DNA of 56,798 nt, taken from contig JAJEHX010000024.1 of NCBI GenBank assembly GCA_022823465.1, positions 1-56,798 on the forward strand, written 5' to 3'. The translations under genes were made by a program, and so were the position numbers. The stretch is from Candidatus Latescibacterota bacterium (GTDB lineage: Bacteria > JAAXHH01). Numbering within the stretch: the first letter of the stretch is position 1; the number at the start of each line of letters is the position of its first letter. Positions 49,085 through 56,798 of the stretch are shown in pieces. The notes beneath the pieces were generated by a model. It was not told the DNA's origin and did no database searches. It saw only the letters and a program-made list of their open reading frames with translations.

Positions 49085-50944
49085 TCACCACTTCGGCATC
49101 CCCACCGTCACCAGGGCCTCGGTCACCTGTCCGAAGGGCCGCCCGCCCACCGTCAGATTCAGCGCAACGGGCTGCCGCCGACACCGCGTGCCCTCAGGAA
49201 CGTGAAGCACCAGGCGGATTTCTTTCTGCTCCCGCGGTCCCAGGGACAGGGTTACGGTCTCGCTCTGCCAGCCTTCGGGCCCCACGAGCCGGATGCGCGC
49301 CGGCTGCTCCGTGGGGAAGGGGTTGAGCACCCACCCGGTGAATTCGATGGGGCCGCCTTCCGGTGCATGGGCGCGATAGGGCACCAGCTTGCCGCCCTGC
49401 GACTCGGCGCCGAAATGGGCCGCATCGTCATCCAGCAGCATGAGCGTGCGGTGCACGTCGTCGAAGGCCTCGGCGGCCCGGCCGATCTCGGCGTACCAAT
49501 CGGGTGACGTACGGTAGGGCCGGGTGTGGCCCGTGATGACCAGTTCCGGTTCGAACCGTTTGAGGTCTTCCAGGAACCGTTTGTAACATCCCAGGTCGAG
49601 CCCGTTCTTGTAGACGTGGTTGGTGAACATGCGCGCGCCGGACTGGTAGCCCACGCCGCCTTCCGCGTCGAAGAAGGCCTGGTCGCCCGTATGGGCCACG
49701 CGGGTCCCGTCGACCTCCATGCAGATCAGCGTGGCAAAACGGGTGTGCCCTGACATGGGATGCAGCGTGATGGGGATGTTCTCCCAGTAGACTGTCGTCC
49801 CGTTGGGGATGTGCCGGGACACCCGGATCGGCTCGTGCCAGAGACAGGGGCGGTCGTACTTTACCGGGTTTTCGAGCAGGTCGCTGAACTGTTCGCCCGC
49901 GAGGACTTCTGTCCCGTAGAGACGCTGCAGCATGGGGATGCCGTTGACGTGGTCGTCGTGAAAATGGGAGACGAGGGTCGCGTCGATCCGGTCGATCCCG
50001 AAGCGCTTCCTGAGCCCGCTGATCCCGTGGAGGATCGGCCTTCGGTTGGACACGTGGGACTTGGCCGGCTGGAAACCCGTCTTCAGGTTGTAGCCGTAGT
50101 CGATGGACATGACCTTGCCGGTGTCGCTGAGCACGAAGTGGGTCTCCGCCCCCGCGTACTTCGAGCGGTACAGGTGGGGCAGCACCTCCTCGATATCGTC
50201 TTCGTCCGGGTCCTCCAGTGGTTCGGACACCCCGGGCTGGATCTCCTCGAGGCGCTTCAGATTCGCCTTGAACGTCGCTATGGCGCCGGCCGGATCGTCC
50301 ACCGGGTCGCCCAGGCTGGGGAGTAGCCGGTCCGCCCCGGTAGCGAGCAGCCGGTTGGCGGCGTGGTACAGGTTCCACGCCCCGGTGTAGTCGTTGTAGT
50401 TGTACTGCAGAGGCGCCAGGCGGGTCGTCTTCCCCGTTCCGCAGATCACTTCACCGACGAAACCCACGCGCCTTTCGCCGACCGTCACCACGTAGCTGCT
50501 CGCTCCGTTGGTCATGCCCGGCGTGGGCACAACCTCCCAGGACAGCCCCGCGATGTCGCGCGTCTCGTAATCCATCATCCAGCCGTCGACCGGCACGGGC
50601 CGGACGGGCGAGAAACGGTCCCACCGGTTGTCGTATGAGTTCCAGTGCTGGCGTTCCCGGAAGTGCTGTTCCGGGTCTACGAGATACTCCTGGTCCCAAT
50701 ACGGGCCAAGTACCCGGGCGCCCTTCTCGTGCAGGCGGATGGCGCCGTCCGTGTGGTCGCGGAAGTGGTGGGTGAGGAGGACCGTCATCGGCCTGCCGCC
50801 CGCGATCTCGTCAAGGTGATCCGCGGCAAGACCCGTACCGGCGTTGACGAGCACGACGCCCTCGGGTCCCTCGACGGCATACACGTGACAGCTATCCTGA
50901 AACCGGTGGATACCTTCTTCGATACGTTCCCATCGGGAAGACAT
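49085..50944 (-). CDS. Double metallo-beta-lactamase-fold protein with C-terminal domain
   Basis: 619 residues. Two MBL-fold domains: the first (about 5-235) has LLTHHFRDHTDGA, in which the second His of HxHxDH is Phe, so metal binding may be impaired; the second (about 265-480) has an intact LVSHFHDDHVNGIP plus SGHT, HTGDQAFF and TGHTRPY. The last ~120 residues (GPIEFTGWVLNPFP...EQKEIRLVLHVPEGTR) look like a beta-sandwich. Likely a hydrolase; substrate unknown. No signal peptide. Divergent from the topoisomerase gene across ~480 bp of repeat-rich sequence. Confidence 0.83.
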   Translation of the reverse strand: MSSRWERIEEGIHRFQDSCHVYAVEGPEGVVLVNAGTGLAADHLDEIAGGRPMTVLLTHHFRDHTDGAIRLHEKGARVLGPYWDQEYLVDPEQHFRERQHWNSYDNRWDRFSPVRPVPVDGWMMDYETRDIAGLSWEVVPTPGMTNGASSYVVTVGERRVGFVGEVICGTGKTTRLAPLQYNYNDYTGAWNLYHAANRLLATGADRLLPSLGDPVDDPAGAIATFKANLKRLEEIQPGVSEPLEDPDEDDIEEVLPHLYRSKYAGAETHFVLSDTGKVMSIDYGYNLKTGFQPAKSHVSNRRPILHGISGLRKRFGIDRIDATLVSHFHDDHVNGIPMLQRLYGTEVLAGEQFSDLLENPVKYDRPCLWHEPIRVSRHIPNGTTVYWENIPITLHPMSGHTRFATLICMEVDGTRVAHTGDQAFFDAEGGVGYQSGARMFTNHVYKNGLDLGCYKRFLEDLKRFEPELVITGHTRPYRTSPDWYAEIGRAAEAFDDVHRTLMLLDDDAAHFGAESQGGKLVPYRAHAPEGGPIEFTGWVLNPFPTEQPARIRLVGPEGWQSETVTLSLGPREQKEIRLVLHVPEGTRCRRQPVALNLTVGGRPFGQVTEALVTVGMPKW

Positions 50945-51072
50945 GGATCGGGCGCTCCTTGTGATCTTTCATGCCTGGTTCGTTGTGAGCATGGTTCAGA
51001 TGTTGCTTCCGGGCGCTGCTTTCGGCCGCGAACGCCGCGCACGCCGCGCACGCCGCGGCCCGCGAACGCCGC

Positions 51073-51101
51073 GGCCAATGATTCCACGTGTGCCATTGGC
51101 C
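51073..51101. promoter_or_regulatory. Inverted repeat, possible operator
   Basis: GGCCAATG (51073-51080) and CATTGGCC (51094-51101) form perfect 8-bp arms around a 13-bp centre containing the palindrome CACGTG (51085-51090). Located between the divergent MBL-protein and topoisomerase genes; suits a dimeric regulator. No T-run, so not a terminator. Confidence 0.5.
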
Positions 51102-51129
51102 GGAATGGATCATTATGCATGCGAACCGA

Positions 51130-51198
51130 CCCGCTGGCAACACCTGGATGTGCCCGCTGGCAACATCTTCACAGGCCCGGTGCCATCAGTACAAGTTC
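51130..51198 (+). repeat. 23-bp tandem repeat, three copies
   Basis: Units at 51130-51152, 51153-51175 and 51176-51198. The first two share CCCGCTGGCAACA at their 5' end and more beyond; the third is decayed (CCCGGTGCCATCA). A fourth, unrecognisable unit could precede at 51107. Confidence 0.72.
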
Positions 51199-51277
51199 GG
51201 CGACACCCTTACAAATGTATTGTATTTCGCCATCTGAGCGTATAAGTTCAATACAGCGATTGCTTTATTCCCCCGGA

Positions 51278-51411
51278 ATCCGATGCGCGTCTGTATAAAC
51301 TCTGATCCGCGTTTGTACAGATTCCGGTTCGCGGCCGGGCTGTATCCGGTGCGTGTGCAGATATCCGGTTCGCATTCGTACGAAATTCGATCCGCGTCCG
51401 TATCTCTACAG
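51278..51411 (+). repeat. Degenerate ~16-28-bp repeat directly upstream of the topoisomerase gene
   Basis: Six copies of a motif of the form ATCCG-(G/A)T-GCG-T-GTA are packed into 134 bp: near 51278 (AATCCGATGCGCGTCTGTA), 51305 (ATCCGCGTTTGTACAG), 51321 (ATTCCGGTTCGCGG), 51344 (ATCCGGTGCGTGTGCAG), 51363 (ATCCGGTTCGCATTCGTACG) and 51385 (ATTCGATCCGCGTCCGTA). Spacing varies from 16 to 27 bp. The array ends just before the ribosome binding site of the topoisomerase gene. Confidence 0.68.
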
Positions 51412-51421
51412 GGGCCTGATC

Positions 51422-53821
51422 TTGGCTGATGTAGAAACCCTATACGACCGCTATTTCCTCGAATACGCCACCTACGTCGTCAAGAACCGCGCGATTCCCG
51501 AAATCGACGACGGCCTGAAGCCTGTTCAGCGCCGCATTCTCCACACCCTCTTCGAGATCGACGACGGCAAGTACCACAAGGTGGCCAATGTCGTCGGCCA
51601 GACGATGCAGTTCCACCCCCACGGCGACCAGTCCATCTTCGGCGCCCTGGTGTCGCTGGCCAACAAGGACCTGTTCATCGACAAGCAGGGCAATTTCGGG
51701 TCGGTGCTCACCGGGGGACAGGCCTCGGCGGCGCGGTACATCGAATGCCGGCTCACGCCGCTTGCCCGGGAAGTGCTGCTCAGCCCGGACATCACGGAGT
51801 ACGTGGACTCCTACGACGGGCGGGCCCGCGAGCCCGTGGTCTTCCCGGCCAAGATCCCGGTGGCGCTCATCCTGGGCGCCGAGGGCATCGCCGTGGGCAT
51901 GTCCACCCGCATCCTGCCCCACAATCCCATCGAGGTCATGGAAGCCCAGGTGTCCTGCCTCAAGGGCGAGCCCTTCCATCTCTTCCCCGATTTCCCGACC
52001 GGCGGGCTCATGGACGTCAGCGAGTACGAAGACGGAAACGGGCGCGCGTATACCCGCGCGCGGCTGGAGCCCCGGGAGGAAGGCGTGATCATGGTCCGGG
52101 CCCTGCCCTTCGGCGAAACGACGGAAAGCCTGATGAAGTCGATCGAGGAGGCCGCCCGTTCGAAACGCATCGCGGTGACCGGCCTGACCGACTACACCAC
52201 CGACGGCGTGGAGATCGAGATCCGCACCGACCCCGGCGCGGTCACCGAAGACGTCCTCCGGGGCCTCTACGCCTTCACGTCTTGCGAGGTCGCCATCGAC
52301 GCCAACCTCCTGGTCATCAGCGACGGCCATCCCCGCGTGACGACCGTCACGGACATGATCCGGCACAGCACGAACCGGCTGCTGGAGATCCTCGAAGCCG
52401 AACTGAAGATCGAGGAGCGGGACCTGCGCGCCCGGCTCCGGGCCCGCAGGCTCGAGCAGGTCTTCATCGAGAACCGGGTGTACAAGGAGATCGAGGACGT
52501 CGAGGACATCGAGGGCGTATACGCCGCCGTACGGGAGGCTATCGCGAAGTACAGCCCCGTTTCGACCACGGCCCGCGCCGTGGACCGGGGCATGAACGAA
52601 CTGAACGCCGCCCCCGCGGAGATTCGCGACGCGGCCCGCAGCCTGCTGACGACCGTATACCGCAGCCTGGCCTTCGAACACTACGGTCCGAGCCGCGAGA
52701 TGATCGCCCGCAACCTGGACGCGGTCGGCCACGGACCGGTGGAGCACCGGCGGCTGGTGCGGTCGCTATTGTCGGCGATCCGGCACGAGCTGACCGCGAC
52801 GCGGCGCATGGCCGCCGTGGAGGATATCATCACCGCAGACAACCTGACGCAGGAGGACATGGACAGGCTCCTGGACATCCCGATCTACCGCATCACCCGG
52901 TACGGCATCGACCGGGCGGAGGCCGAGATGCGGGAGATCGAGGGGCAGCTTCGGACGGTGCTGCACAACCTGCATCACCTGACGGATTTCGCCATCGATT
53001 TCCTGGAGCAACTCATACGCACTTATCGGGACGAACATCCCCGCCGTTCGGAGGTCAAACCCTTCACGCCCGTACAGGAACGCGACGCCGCGGCCCGGGA
53101 CCTGGTACTCCGCTACGATACGGAAACCGGGTACATGGGCTATACCATCGAAAGCGGCCGGCCGCTGTTCAACGTCTCCCTCTACGACCGGGTCGTGATC
53201 GTGCGGTCGGGCGGCGTCGCGGGCGTCCACAATACCCTTGACAAAATGTACGTCGACCTCGATATCCTGTATTGCGCCATGGAGGAACCCGGGCGGGTAT
53301 TCACCATCGCCTACCGCGACCTCGAAGGCTACGCCTGCATCAAGCGCTGCCGCATGGACCGCTGCCGGATCAACCAGCTCTACGAACTGGTGCCGGGGGA
53401 TTCGGAGCTCCTGGCCTTCACGCCGGAACCCGATCCGGAAATCGTGCTGATCATCAGTGAGGACGGGGCTGACCAGGAGACTGGGCACGCGGAACCAGAA
53501 CAGGAAAGCCGGCAGGAGGCCGGTGAGGAAACCGGCCAAGATTCCGAGCGCGAAACCGACCGAAAGATCGCCCAGGAGGCCGGCGAGGAAACCGGCCGAG
53601 CAACCGCTCACGAGCGCGAGACCCGGAAATACCTGAAGGCGGACGATTTTGCCATACGCAGCCACCGCGCCCGGGGCGACCGAATCGAGCAGGCCGGCAT
53701 AGCGCACGTCGAGTTTGAGATCCGGAAGGATCGGGAAACCGGTGGACAGGACCAGAACGAGCAGGTGTCGAACGGTCAGGAAAACGGTGACGAGCATCCA
53801 TTAAACCAGGAACAGCATTAA
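51422..53821 (+). CDS. parC: DNA topoisomerase IV subunit A (ParC-like)
   Basis: Cuts and rejoins double-stranded DNA to decatenate chromosomes. 799 residues from TTG 51422 (AGGGG 7 nt upstream; the frame upstream runs through the repeat array). Catalytic Tyr106 in ASAARYIECRL, DGLKPVQRRILHTL, FHPHGDQSIFGALV, GIAVGMSTRILPHN. The type resembles the divergent Bacteroidota ParC. The C-terminal region ends in an acidic low-complexity stretch (QEAGEETG repeated, about 700-755), then a short conserved-looking tail (DDFAIRSHRARGDRI). At the positions of E. coli GyrA Ser83 and Asp87 it has Gln and Gly. parE is not adjacent. exoA/xthA follows 18 nt downstream. Confidence 0.9.
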   Translation: MADVETLYDRYFLEYATYVVKNRAIPEIDDGLKPVQRRILHTLFEIDDGKYHKVANVVGQTMQFHPHGDQSIFGALVSLANKDLFIDKQGNFGSVLTGGQASAARYIECRLTPLAREVLLSPDITEYVDSYDGRAREPVVFPAKIPVALILGAEGIAVGMSTRILPHNPIEVMEAQVSCLKGEPFHLFPDFPTGGLMDVSEYEDGNGRAYTRARLEPREEGVIMVRALPFGETTESLMKSIEEAARSKRIAVTGLTDYTTDGVEIEIRTDPGAVTEDVLRGLYAFTSCEVAIDANLLVISDGHPRVTTVTDMIRHSTNRLLEILEAELKIEERDLRARLRARRLEQVFIENRVYKEIEDVEDIEGVYAAVREAIAKYSPVSTTARAVDRGMNELNAAPAEIRDAARSLLTTVYRSLAFEHYGPSREMIARNLDAVGHGPVEHRRLVRSLLSAIRHELTATRRMAAVEDIITADNLTQEDMDRLLDIPIYRITRYGIDRAEAEMREIEGQLRTVLHNLHHLTDFAIDFLEQLIRTYRDEHPRRSEVKPFTPVQERDAAARDLVLRYDTETGYMGYTIESGRPLFNVSLYDRVVIVRSGGVAGVHNTLDKMYVDLDILYCAMEEPGRVFTIAYRDLEGYACIKRCRMDRCRINQLYELVPGDSELLAFTPEPDPEIVLIISEDGADQETGHAEPEQESRQEAGEETGQDSERETDRKIAQEAGEETGRATAHERETRKYLKADDFAIRSHRARGDRIEQAGIAHVEFEIRKDRETGGQDQNEQVSNGQENGDEHPLNQEQH

Positions 53822-53839
53822 CCAGGAAAGGTGATCTAC

Positions 53840-54616
53840 ATGTCTTCATGGAGACTGATGAGCTGGAACGTGAACGGAGTAAGGGCGGTGGCGAAGAAGG
53901 GATTCCTCGAGTGGTTCCAGGAAGAGGCGCCCGACATCCTGTGCCTGCAGGAGACCAAGTCACAGGAGTCGCAGCTGGACGCCAAGATCACCGACGTTGC
54001 CGGGTACAAAAGCTACTGGTCGTCCGCGGAGAAAAAGGGCTACAGCGGCGTGGGGGTATATACCCGTCACGAACCGCTGAGCGTAGCCGGGGGATTCGGC
54101 GAGGACCGGTTCGATTCCGAAGGCCGGACCCTGGTGCTGGAATATCCCGATTTCACGCTGTTCAACGTGTATTTCCCGAACGGCAAGCAGAACGCGACGC
54201 GGTTGCAGTACAAGATGGACTTCTACGACGCGATTCTCGCCCACTGGGAATCGCTCCGCGCCGAAGGCAGGAAAATCGTCATCTGCGGCGACGTTAACAC
54301 GGCCCACAAGGCGATCGACCTTGCCCGCCCCAAAGACAACGAAAAGATCTCCGGGTTCCTGCCCATGGAGCGCGAGTGGATCGACAAGATCATGGGAATG
54401 GGGTACGTGGATACCTTCCGGCAGTTCGACGAGGGACCGGACAACTACACCTGGTGGCACCTCATGTCCGGTGCGAGAAAGCGGAACGTGGGCTGGCGGA
54501 TCGATTACTTCTACGTGACCGAGGACCTCATGCCCGCCGTCTCGAACGCGTGGATCGCGCCGGACGTCATGGGTTCGGACCACTGTCCGATCGGGATCGA
54601 GGTTGGGGTGGGGTAA
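53840..54616 (+). CDS. xthA: Exodeoxyribonuclease III (AP endonuclease)
   Basis: 258 residues, exonuclease III/APE1-type repair enzyme that cuts at abasic sites and trims 3' ends. Motifs: SWNVNGVRA, CLQETKSQ (metal Glu), GDVNTAH (Asp-Asn), GWRIDYFYVT and GSDHCPIGIEV (Asp-His). ATG 53840 has AGGAAAGG 8 nt upstream. Follows the topoisomerase gene closely, so both may form a housekeeping operon. A weak hairpin at 54653-54670 may end transcription. Confidence 0.93.
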   Translation: MSSWRLMSWNVNGVRAVAKKGFLEWFQEEAPDILCLQETKSQESQLDAKITDVAGYKSYWSSAEKKGYSGVGVYTRHEPLSVAGGFGEDRFDSEGRTLVLEYPDFTLFNVYFPNGKQNATRLQYKMDFYDAILAHWESLRAEGRKIVICGDVNTAHKAIDLARPKDNEKISGFLPMEREWIDKIMGMGYVDTFRQFDEGPDNYTWWHLMSGARKRNVGWRIDYFYVTEDLMPAVSNAWIAPDVMGSDHCPIGIEVGVG

Positions 54617-55029
54617 GGAGATGCCGTTATCTGATCATCATGTAGTAGTTTTAACCGACATAAATCGGTTTTCCGTTGGTGAGAACAACTCCTAAACCCA
54701 TTGAATATATTTATAGTTGATTTAACCTTCATCAAAGTTTAGCTTCTCCAATAGACTAAAGATAGAAAAACATGACTGTACACATACGATTTATGGTGTC
54801 TCTTTCGAAAGCTTGAGATGAGAACTGCTGATCTCCTGTGTTTTGCCAGAACCCGAGACCAGACTTGTATTATTCGAGTATAACAAGGGTTTCGAAAACT
54901 CCAGGAGAAGGCAATCCTCCCTTGGATACCTCTCACCCGCAAACCTCGAAAGGTACTGCACGAAAACCGCCTGAACTACAAACTGCAACCTGTCCGCTAA
55001 AACAGGATAACACTGTATAGGAGGATGGT
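54617..55029. other. Intergenic region, AT-richer, with weak terminator-like hairpin
   Basis: 413 bp with no convincing gene. AACCGA (54653-54658) and TCGGTT (54665-54670) form a 6-bp stem with a 6-nt loop followed by TT, a weak terminator candidate for xthA. Base composition drops towards AT from here to the end of the window. A strong AGGAGG at about 55018-55025 precedes the next gene. No clear promoter found. Confidence 0.5.
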
Positions 55030-55572
55030 ATGGACGCGAGCACACCCACGCCAATCGAGGTAGATGACGCGATTGTCATGATTCTAGGTGCGCCATCCGA
55101 TGCACCTACCCTCCAAGGAAGAGTTGAAGGAATTACACGCCTAGAAAAGCTAGTTTTTCTGCTACAGAAAGAAAGTGAGATTGGTTCACTTCTAACTGAA
55201 GACCCTGACTATCGACCAGACAACTTCGGCCCATTCTCTGTTAAGGTCTACCAAGCTGTCGAAACCCTTGCCGCTGCAGATCTAATCATGGACTCATCCG
55301 AGTTATCTCAGTCTACAGAAGACATGTGGGAGTCTAGCCAGATCGTGGGAACAGAGGCGGATCCATACGCAACTAGGAACTTCTCGTTGACACAGCGAGG
55401 GCAAAAGTACTATCTCGCTTTGATCAACGAATTGCCCGAAGACACAGAGAACAAACTCGCGCAGTTAAAGAACCGGTTTGCACCTCTTCCATTGCGTCAA
55501 CTTATTAGATATGTTTACACGAAATATCCTGAGTTCACTCAGAAATCCCTAATCAAGGATGATATCCTTTAA
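55030..55572 (+). CDS. SocA/YwgA-like protein
   Basis: 180 residues. The N-terminal part (about 30-85: GITRLEKLVFLLQKE, YRPDNFGPFSVKVYQAVETLAAADLI) resembles the SocA/YwgA (Panacea-like) helical fold, which is found in antitoxin-like proteins. The C-terminus (about 115-180) is helical. Strong AGGAGG before ATG 55030. Overlaps the next gene by one base (TAATG). First gene of a four-gene overlapping operon, where it could serve as an antitoxin or regulator; this is inference from family and context. Confidence 0.55.
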   Translation: MDASTPTPIEVDDAIVMILGAPSDAPTLQGRVEGITRLEKLVFLLQKESEIGSLLTEDPDYRPDNFGPFSVKVYQAVETLAAADLIMDSSELSQSTEDMWESSQIVGTEADPYATRNFSLTQRGQKYYLALINELPEDTENKLAQLKNRFAPLPLRQLIRYVYTKYPEFTQKSLIKDDIL

Positions 55573-56129
55573 TGACCGCTGCTTCACTAGTCATTGCTCC
55601 ATCTTTAATCCTGTTATTGGCGATCATCGGAGGACTTTGGAAATTCGCTAGTTTCCGCGGCGATATCTTCGAAAAATGGAGTTCACGAACTGAATTAGCA
55701 AAAGCTGGTCTATCCGTGAAAGCTGTGGAAGAGTTACGTCAAATTCAGCGACAGATCGCGGAACTGATGGGAGCAGAAGGGCAGTTCGATCCAACCAAAG
55801 TTATAGCAGAACCAGCAGATCTCCTCTCAAGTGTTCTATATTTCAAGCAGCTTATTGATGCAAGGGAAGGCACAAACAGGTGGTTGTCATACCTTCTTAG
55901 ACTGGACAAGATCCTAATTACATCGTTGATTTCACTGGCTATTGGGGTTGGACTTACCGCCCTATGCTTGCTAGGTTCTCTGGCTGTCTGGTATTGGTTC
56001 GCAATTGCCGTCTTTCTCGATGTCACCTCGTTATTGATGCTCGGAGGGTGTTGGATAGCTTATTTTATTGCAATGCGAAGACTGAGTCAGGCAGAAACTC
56101 TCTCAACCATGGAAAGAAACACCGTATGA
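55572..56129 (+). CDS. Membrane protein of an overlapping operon
   Basis: 185 residues, three hydrophobic segments: about 5-25 (LVIAPSLILLLAIIGGLWKF), 112-136 (ILITSLISLAIGVGLTALCLLG) and 140-166 (WYWFAIAVFLDVTSLLMLGGCW). Between the first and second lies a soluble helical region (VEELRQIQRQIAELMG). Not recognised as a family. TAATG overlap with the upstream gene and ATGA overlap with the next: tight translational coupling. Possibly a membrane-targeting effector or anchor. Confidence 0.7.
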   Translation: MTAASLVIAPSLILLLAIIGGLWKFASFRGDIFEKWSSRTELAKAGLSVKAVEELRQIQRQIAELMGAEGQFDPTKVIAEPADLLSSVLYFKQLIDAREGTNRWLSYLLRLDKILITSLISLAIGVGLTALCLLGSLAVWYWFAIAVFLDVTSLLMLGGCWIAYFIAMRRLSQAETLSTMERNTV

Positions 56130-56545
56130 CAAGTGAGAAGGATCTTATACAGCCATTAATCGACTGGCTTCGTCGGACTGGTCGTATTCGAGAGGATACG
56201 ATCATCGTCCATGAACTACCCTGGCAAGGCAGAAGAATTGATCTGGTTACATTGACAAGATCCGGTAGGATAACCGCCTACGAACTTAAACTCAATGGAA
56301 GCAAACGAGCTCTTTTGCAAGCCCTCTATAACAGTGCTTCGTTCGACAGAAGTTACGTAGTAACAGCCAGCAAACCTGGTGAAAGGAACATGGCGGTGGC
56401 TCACAGTGTCACTGTCGGAGTTATTTTGATATCCAAAGATTGTAATCCTCGGTTGATCTCGAATTGTGGGAGGAAAGATCCCGACCCATTGGTAAGGAAT
56501 CATCTACTGCGGAAGATTCGTTCCCGAGTCACGACACATGTTTGA
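56126..56545 (+). CDS. PD-(D/E)XK-like nuclease
   Basis: 139 residues. GRRIDLVTLTRSGRITAYELKL supplies the acidic residue, then E-x-K of the PD-(D/E)XK fold, followed by a helix (KRALLQALYNSASFDRSYVVT) as in restriction-endonuclease-like proteins. Start ATG 56126 overlaps the upstream stop (ATGA). Small size and lack of other domains suggest a DNA-cleaving subunit that works with its operon partners. Family-level prediction; catalytic residues fit but a search is needed for a subfamily. Confidence 0.62.
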   Translation: MTSEKDLIQPLIDWLRRTGRIREDTIIVHELPWQGRRIDLVTLTRSGRITAYELKLNGSKRALLQALYNSASFDRSYVVTASKPGERNMAVAHSVTVGVILISKDCNPRLISNCGRKDPDPLVRNHLLRKIRSRVTTHV

Positions 56546-56798
56546 AACACCATTCGATCACTATCTGACTTATGGATCAACTGATCAACGCACATTACGT
56601 GAGTTGCAGGATTCATTCACAGGATTGATAGTTCCCGGTACTGTCGCCGCCTTCCAGAGGGAAGGAACAGGCGGTTTCGTCCTAACATTCTCCGCTACAC
56701 AGGCGGCGACTCCCTACCTGATTGACTCCCGCTTTCCACTATTCCAGAAAAAACTCTCGTCGCCCAAAAAATCGCATATAGAGTTAGCCGCTGTACTA
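56538..56798 (+). CDS. Unknown protein, cut by window end
   Basis: 87 codons from ATG 56538 (8-nt overlap with the nuclease gene), continuing past the window edge without a stop. Reads MFETPFDHYLTYGSTDQRTL...FQREGTGGFVLTFSATQAATPYLIDSRFPLFQK. I do not recognise a family. It begins as a normal soluble protein and would be the fourth coupled gene of this operon. Confidence 0.65.
   Translation, partial: MFETPFDHYLTYGSTDQRTLRELQDSFTGLIVPGTVAAFQREGTGGFVLTFSATQAATPYLIDSRFPLFQKKLSSPKKSHIELAAVL

Noticed and set aside
54739-54942. Small minus-strand frame in the gap before the terminal operon
   Set aside because: Unusual composition, no ribosome binding site and no recognisable domain; treated as non-coding.
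1-56798. tRNA or rRNA genes
   Set aside because: No cloverleaf-like or rRNA sequence was noticed on either strand; a few GGTTCGAATC-like words lie inside coding regions without matching arms.

Overview
The window looks like a chromosomal piece of an uncultured, GC-rich bacterium of the FCB group. Candidatus Latescibacterota or a relative is my best guess, at low to moderate confidence. Pointers are the ~800-residue FtsX/MacB-type permeases, a topoisomerase IV A subunit of the divergent Bacteroidota-like type, and many phytanoyl-CoA dioxygenases, GH172 (DUF2961) proteins and a sulfatase. A monomodular type I PKS at the left edge recalls PKSs of sponge symbionts. No rRNA, tRNA, insertion sequence or CRISPR array was seen.

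Layout. 1-5.7 kb: type I PKS (KS-AT-DH-pseudoMT-pseudoKR-ER, running off the edge) with a one-base frameshift in the ER. 6-6.7 kb: STAS protein plus a small partner. 7-11 kb: citrate synthase with an Asp/Gly-rich insertion, LeuB, and a divergent citrate synthase with an N-terminal HTH, preceded by a MerR-like promoter dyad and a 23-bp repeat array. 11-20.5 kb: accessory genes, namely a YgiT/DUF4258 toxin-antitoxin pair, APH-type kinase, IMPase, broken metallophosphoesterase, three HAD phosphatases, Nudix, PhyH, sulfatase and nucleotidyltransferase. 20.5-24 kb: acetoacetate-decarboxylase-like, Asp/Glu-racemase-like and DUF3830 genes; an APH gene between the last two is bracketed by 17-bp direct repeats. 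24-30 kb: HAD, GNAT, membrane protein plus XRE regulator, subtilase with HEAT-like repeats, and an ECF sigma factor followed by a protein of five ~80-residue repeats. 30-41 kb: two FtsX permeases, two APH-like kinases, an MFS exporter, GrpB, HAD, and two HigA antitoxins each beside a ruined higB. 41-43.4 kb: hisG-hisC. 43.5-51 kb: small proteins, alpha/beta hydrolase, DCC-family protein, PhyH, a tandem GH172 pair coupled to a mini membrane protein, and a double metallo-beta-lactamase-fold protein. 51.4-54.6 kb: topoisomerase IV A and exonuclease III. 55-56.8 kb: a tightly overlapping operon that looks AT-richer than its neighbours (SocA/YwgA-like protein, membrane protein, PD-(D/E)XK-like nuclease, unknown gene), possibly a defence or toxin-antitoxin island cut by the window edge.

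Two themes run through the window. First, degenerate short tandem repeats (mostly units of 14-25 bp) sit in many 5' intergenic regions, several containing or duplicating Shine-Dalgarno-like sequence. Second, genes for small-molecule modification or export are dense: four APH-type kinases, a nucleotidyltransferase, a GNAT, an MFS pump and five HAD phosphatases. Several toxin-antitoxin modules are intact or decayed. The best candidates for something undescribed are the ECF sigma/82-residue-repeat pair, the MerR-like control region of the HTH-citrate synthase, and the terminal overlapping operon.
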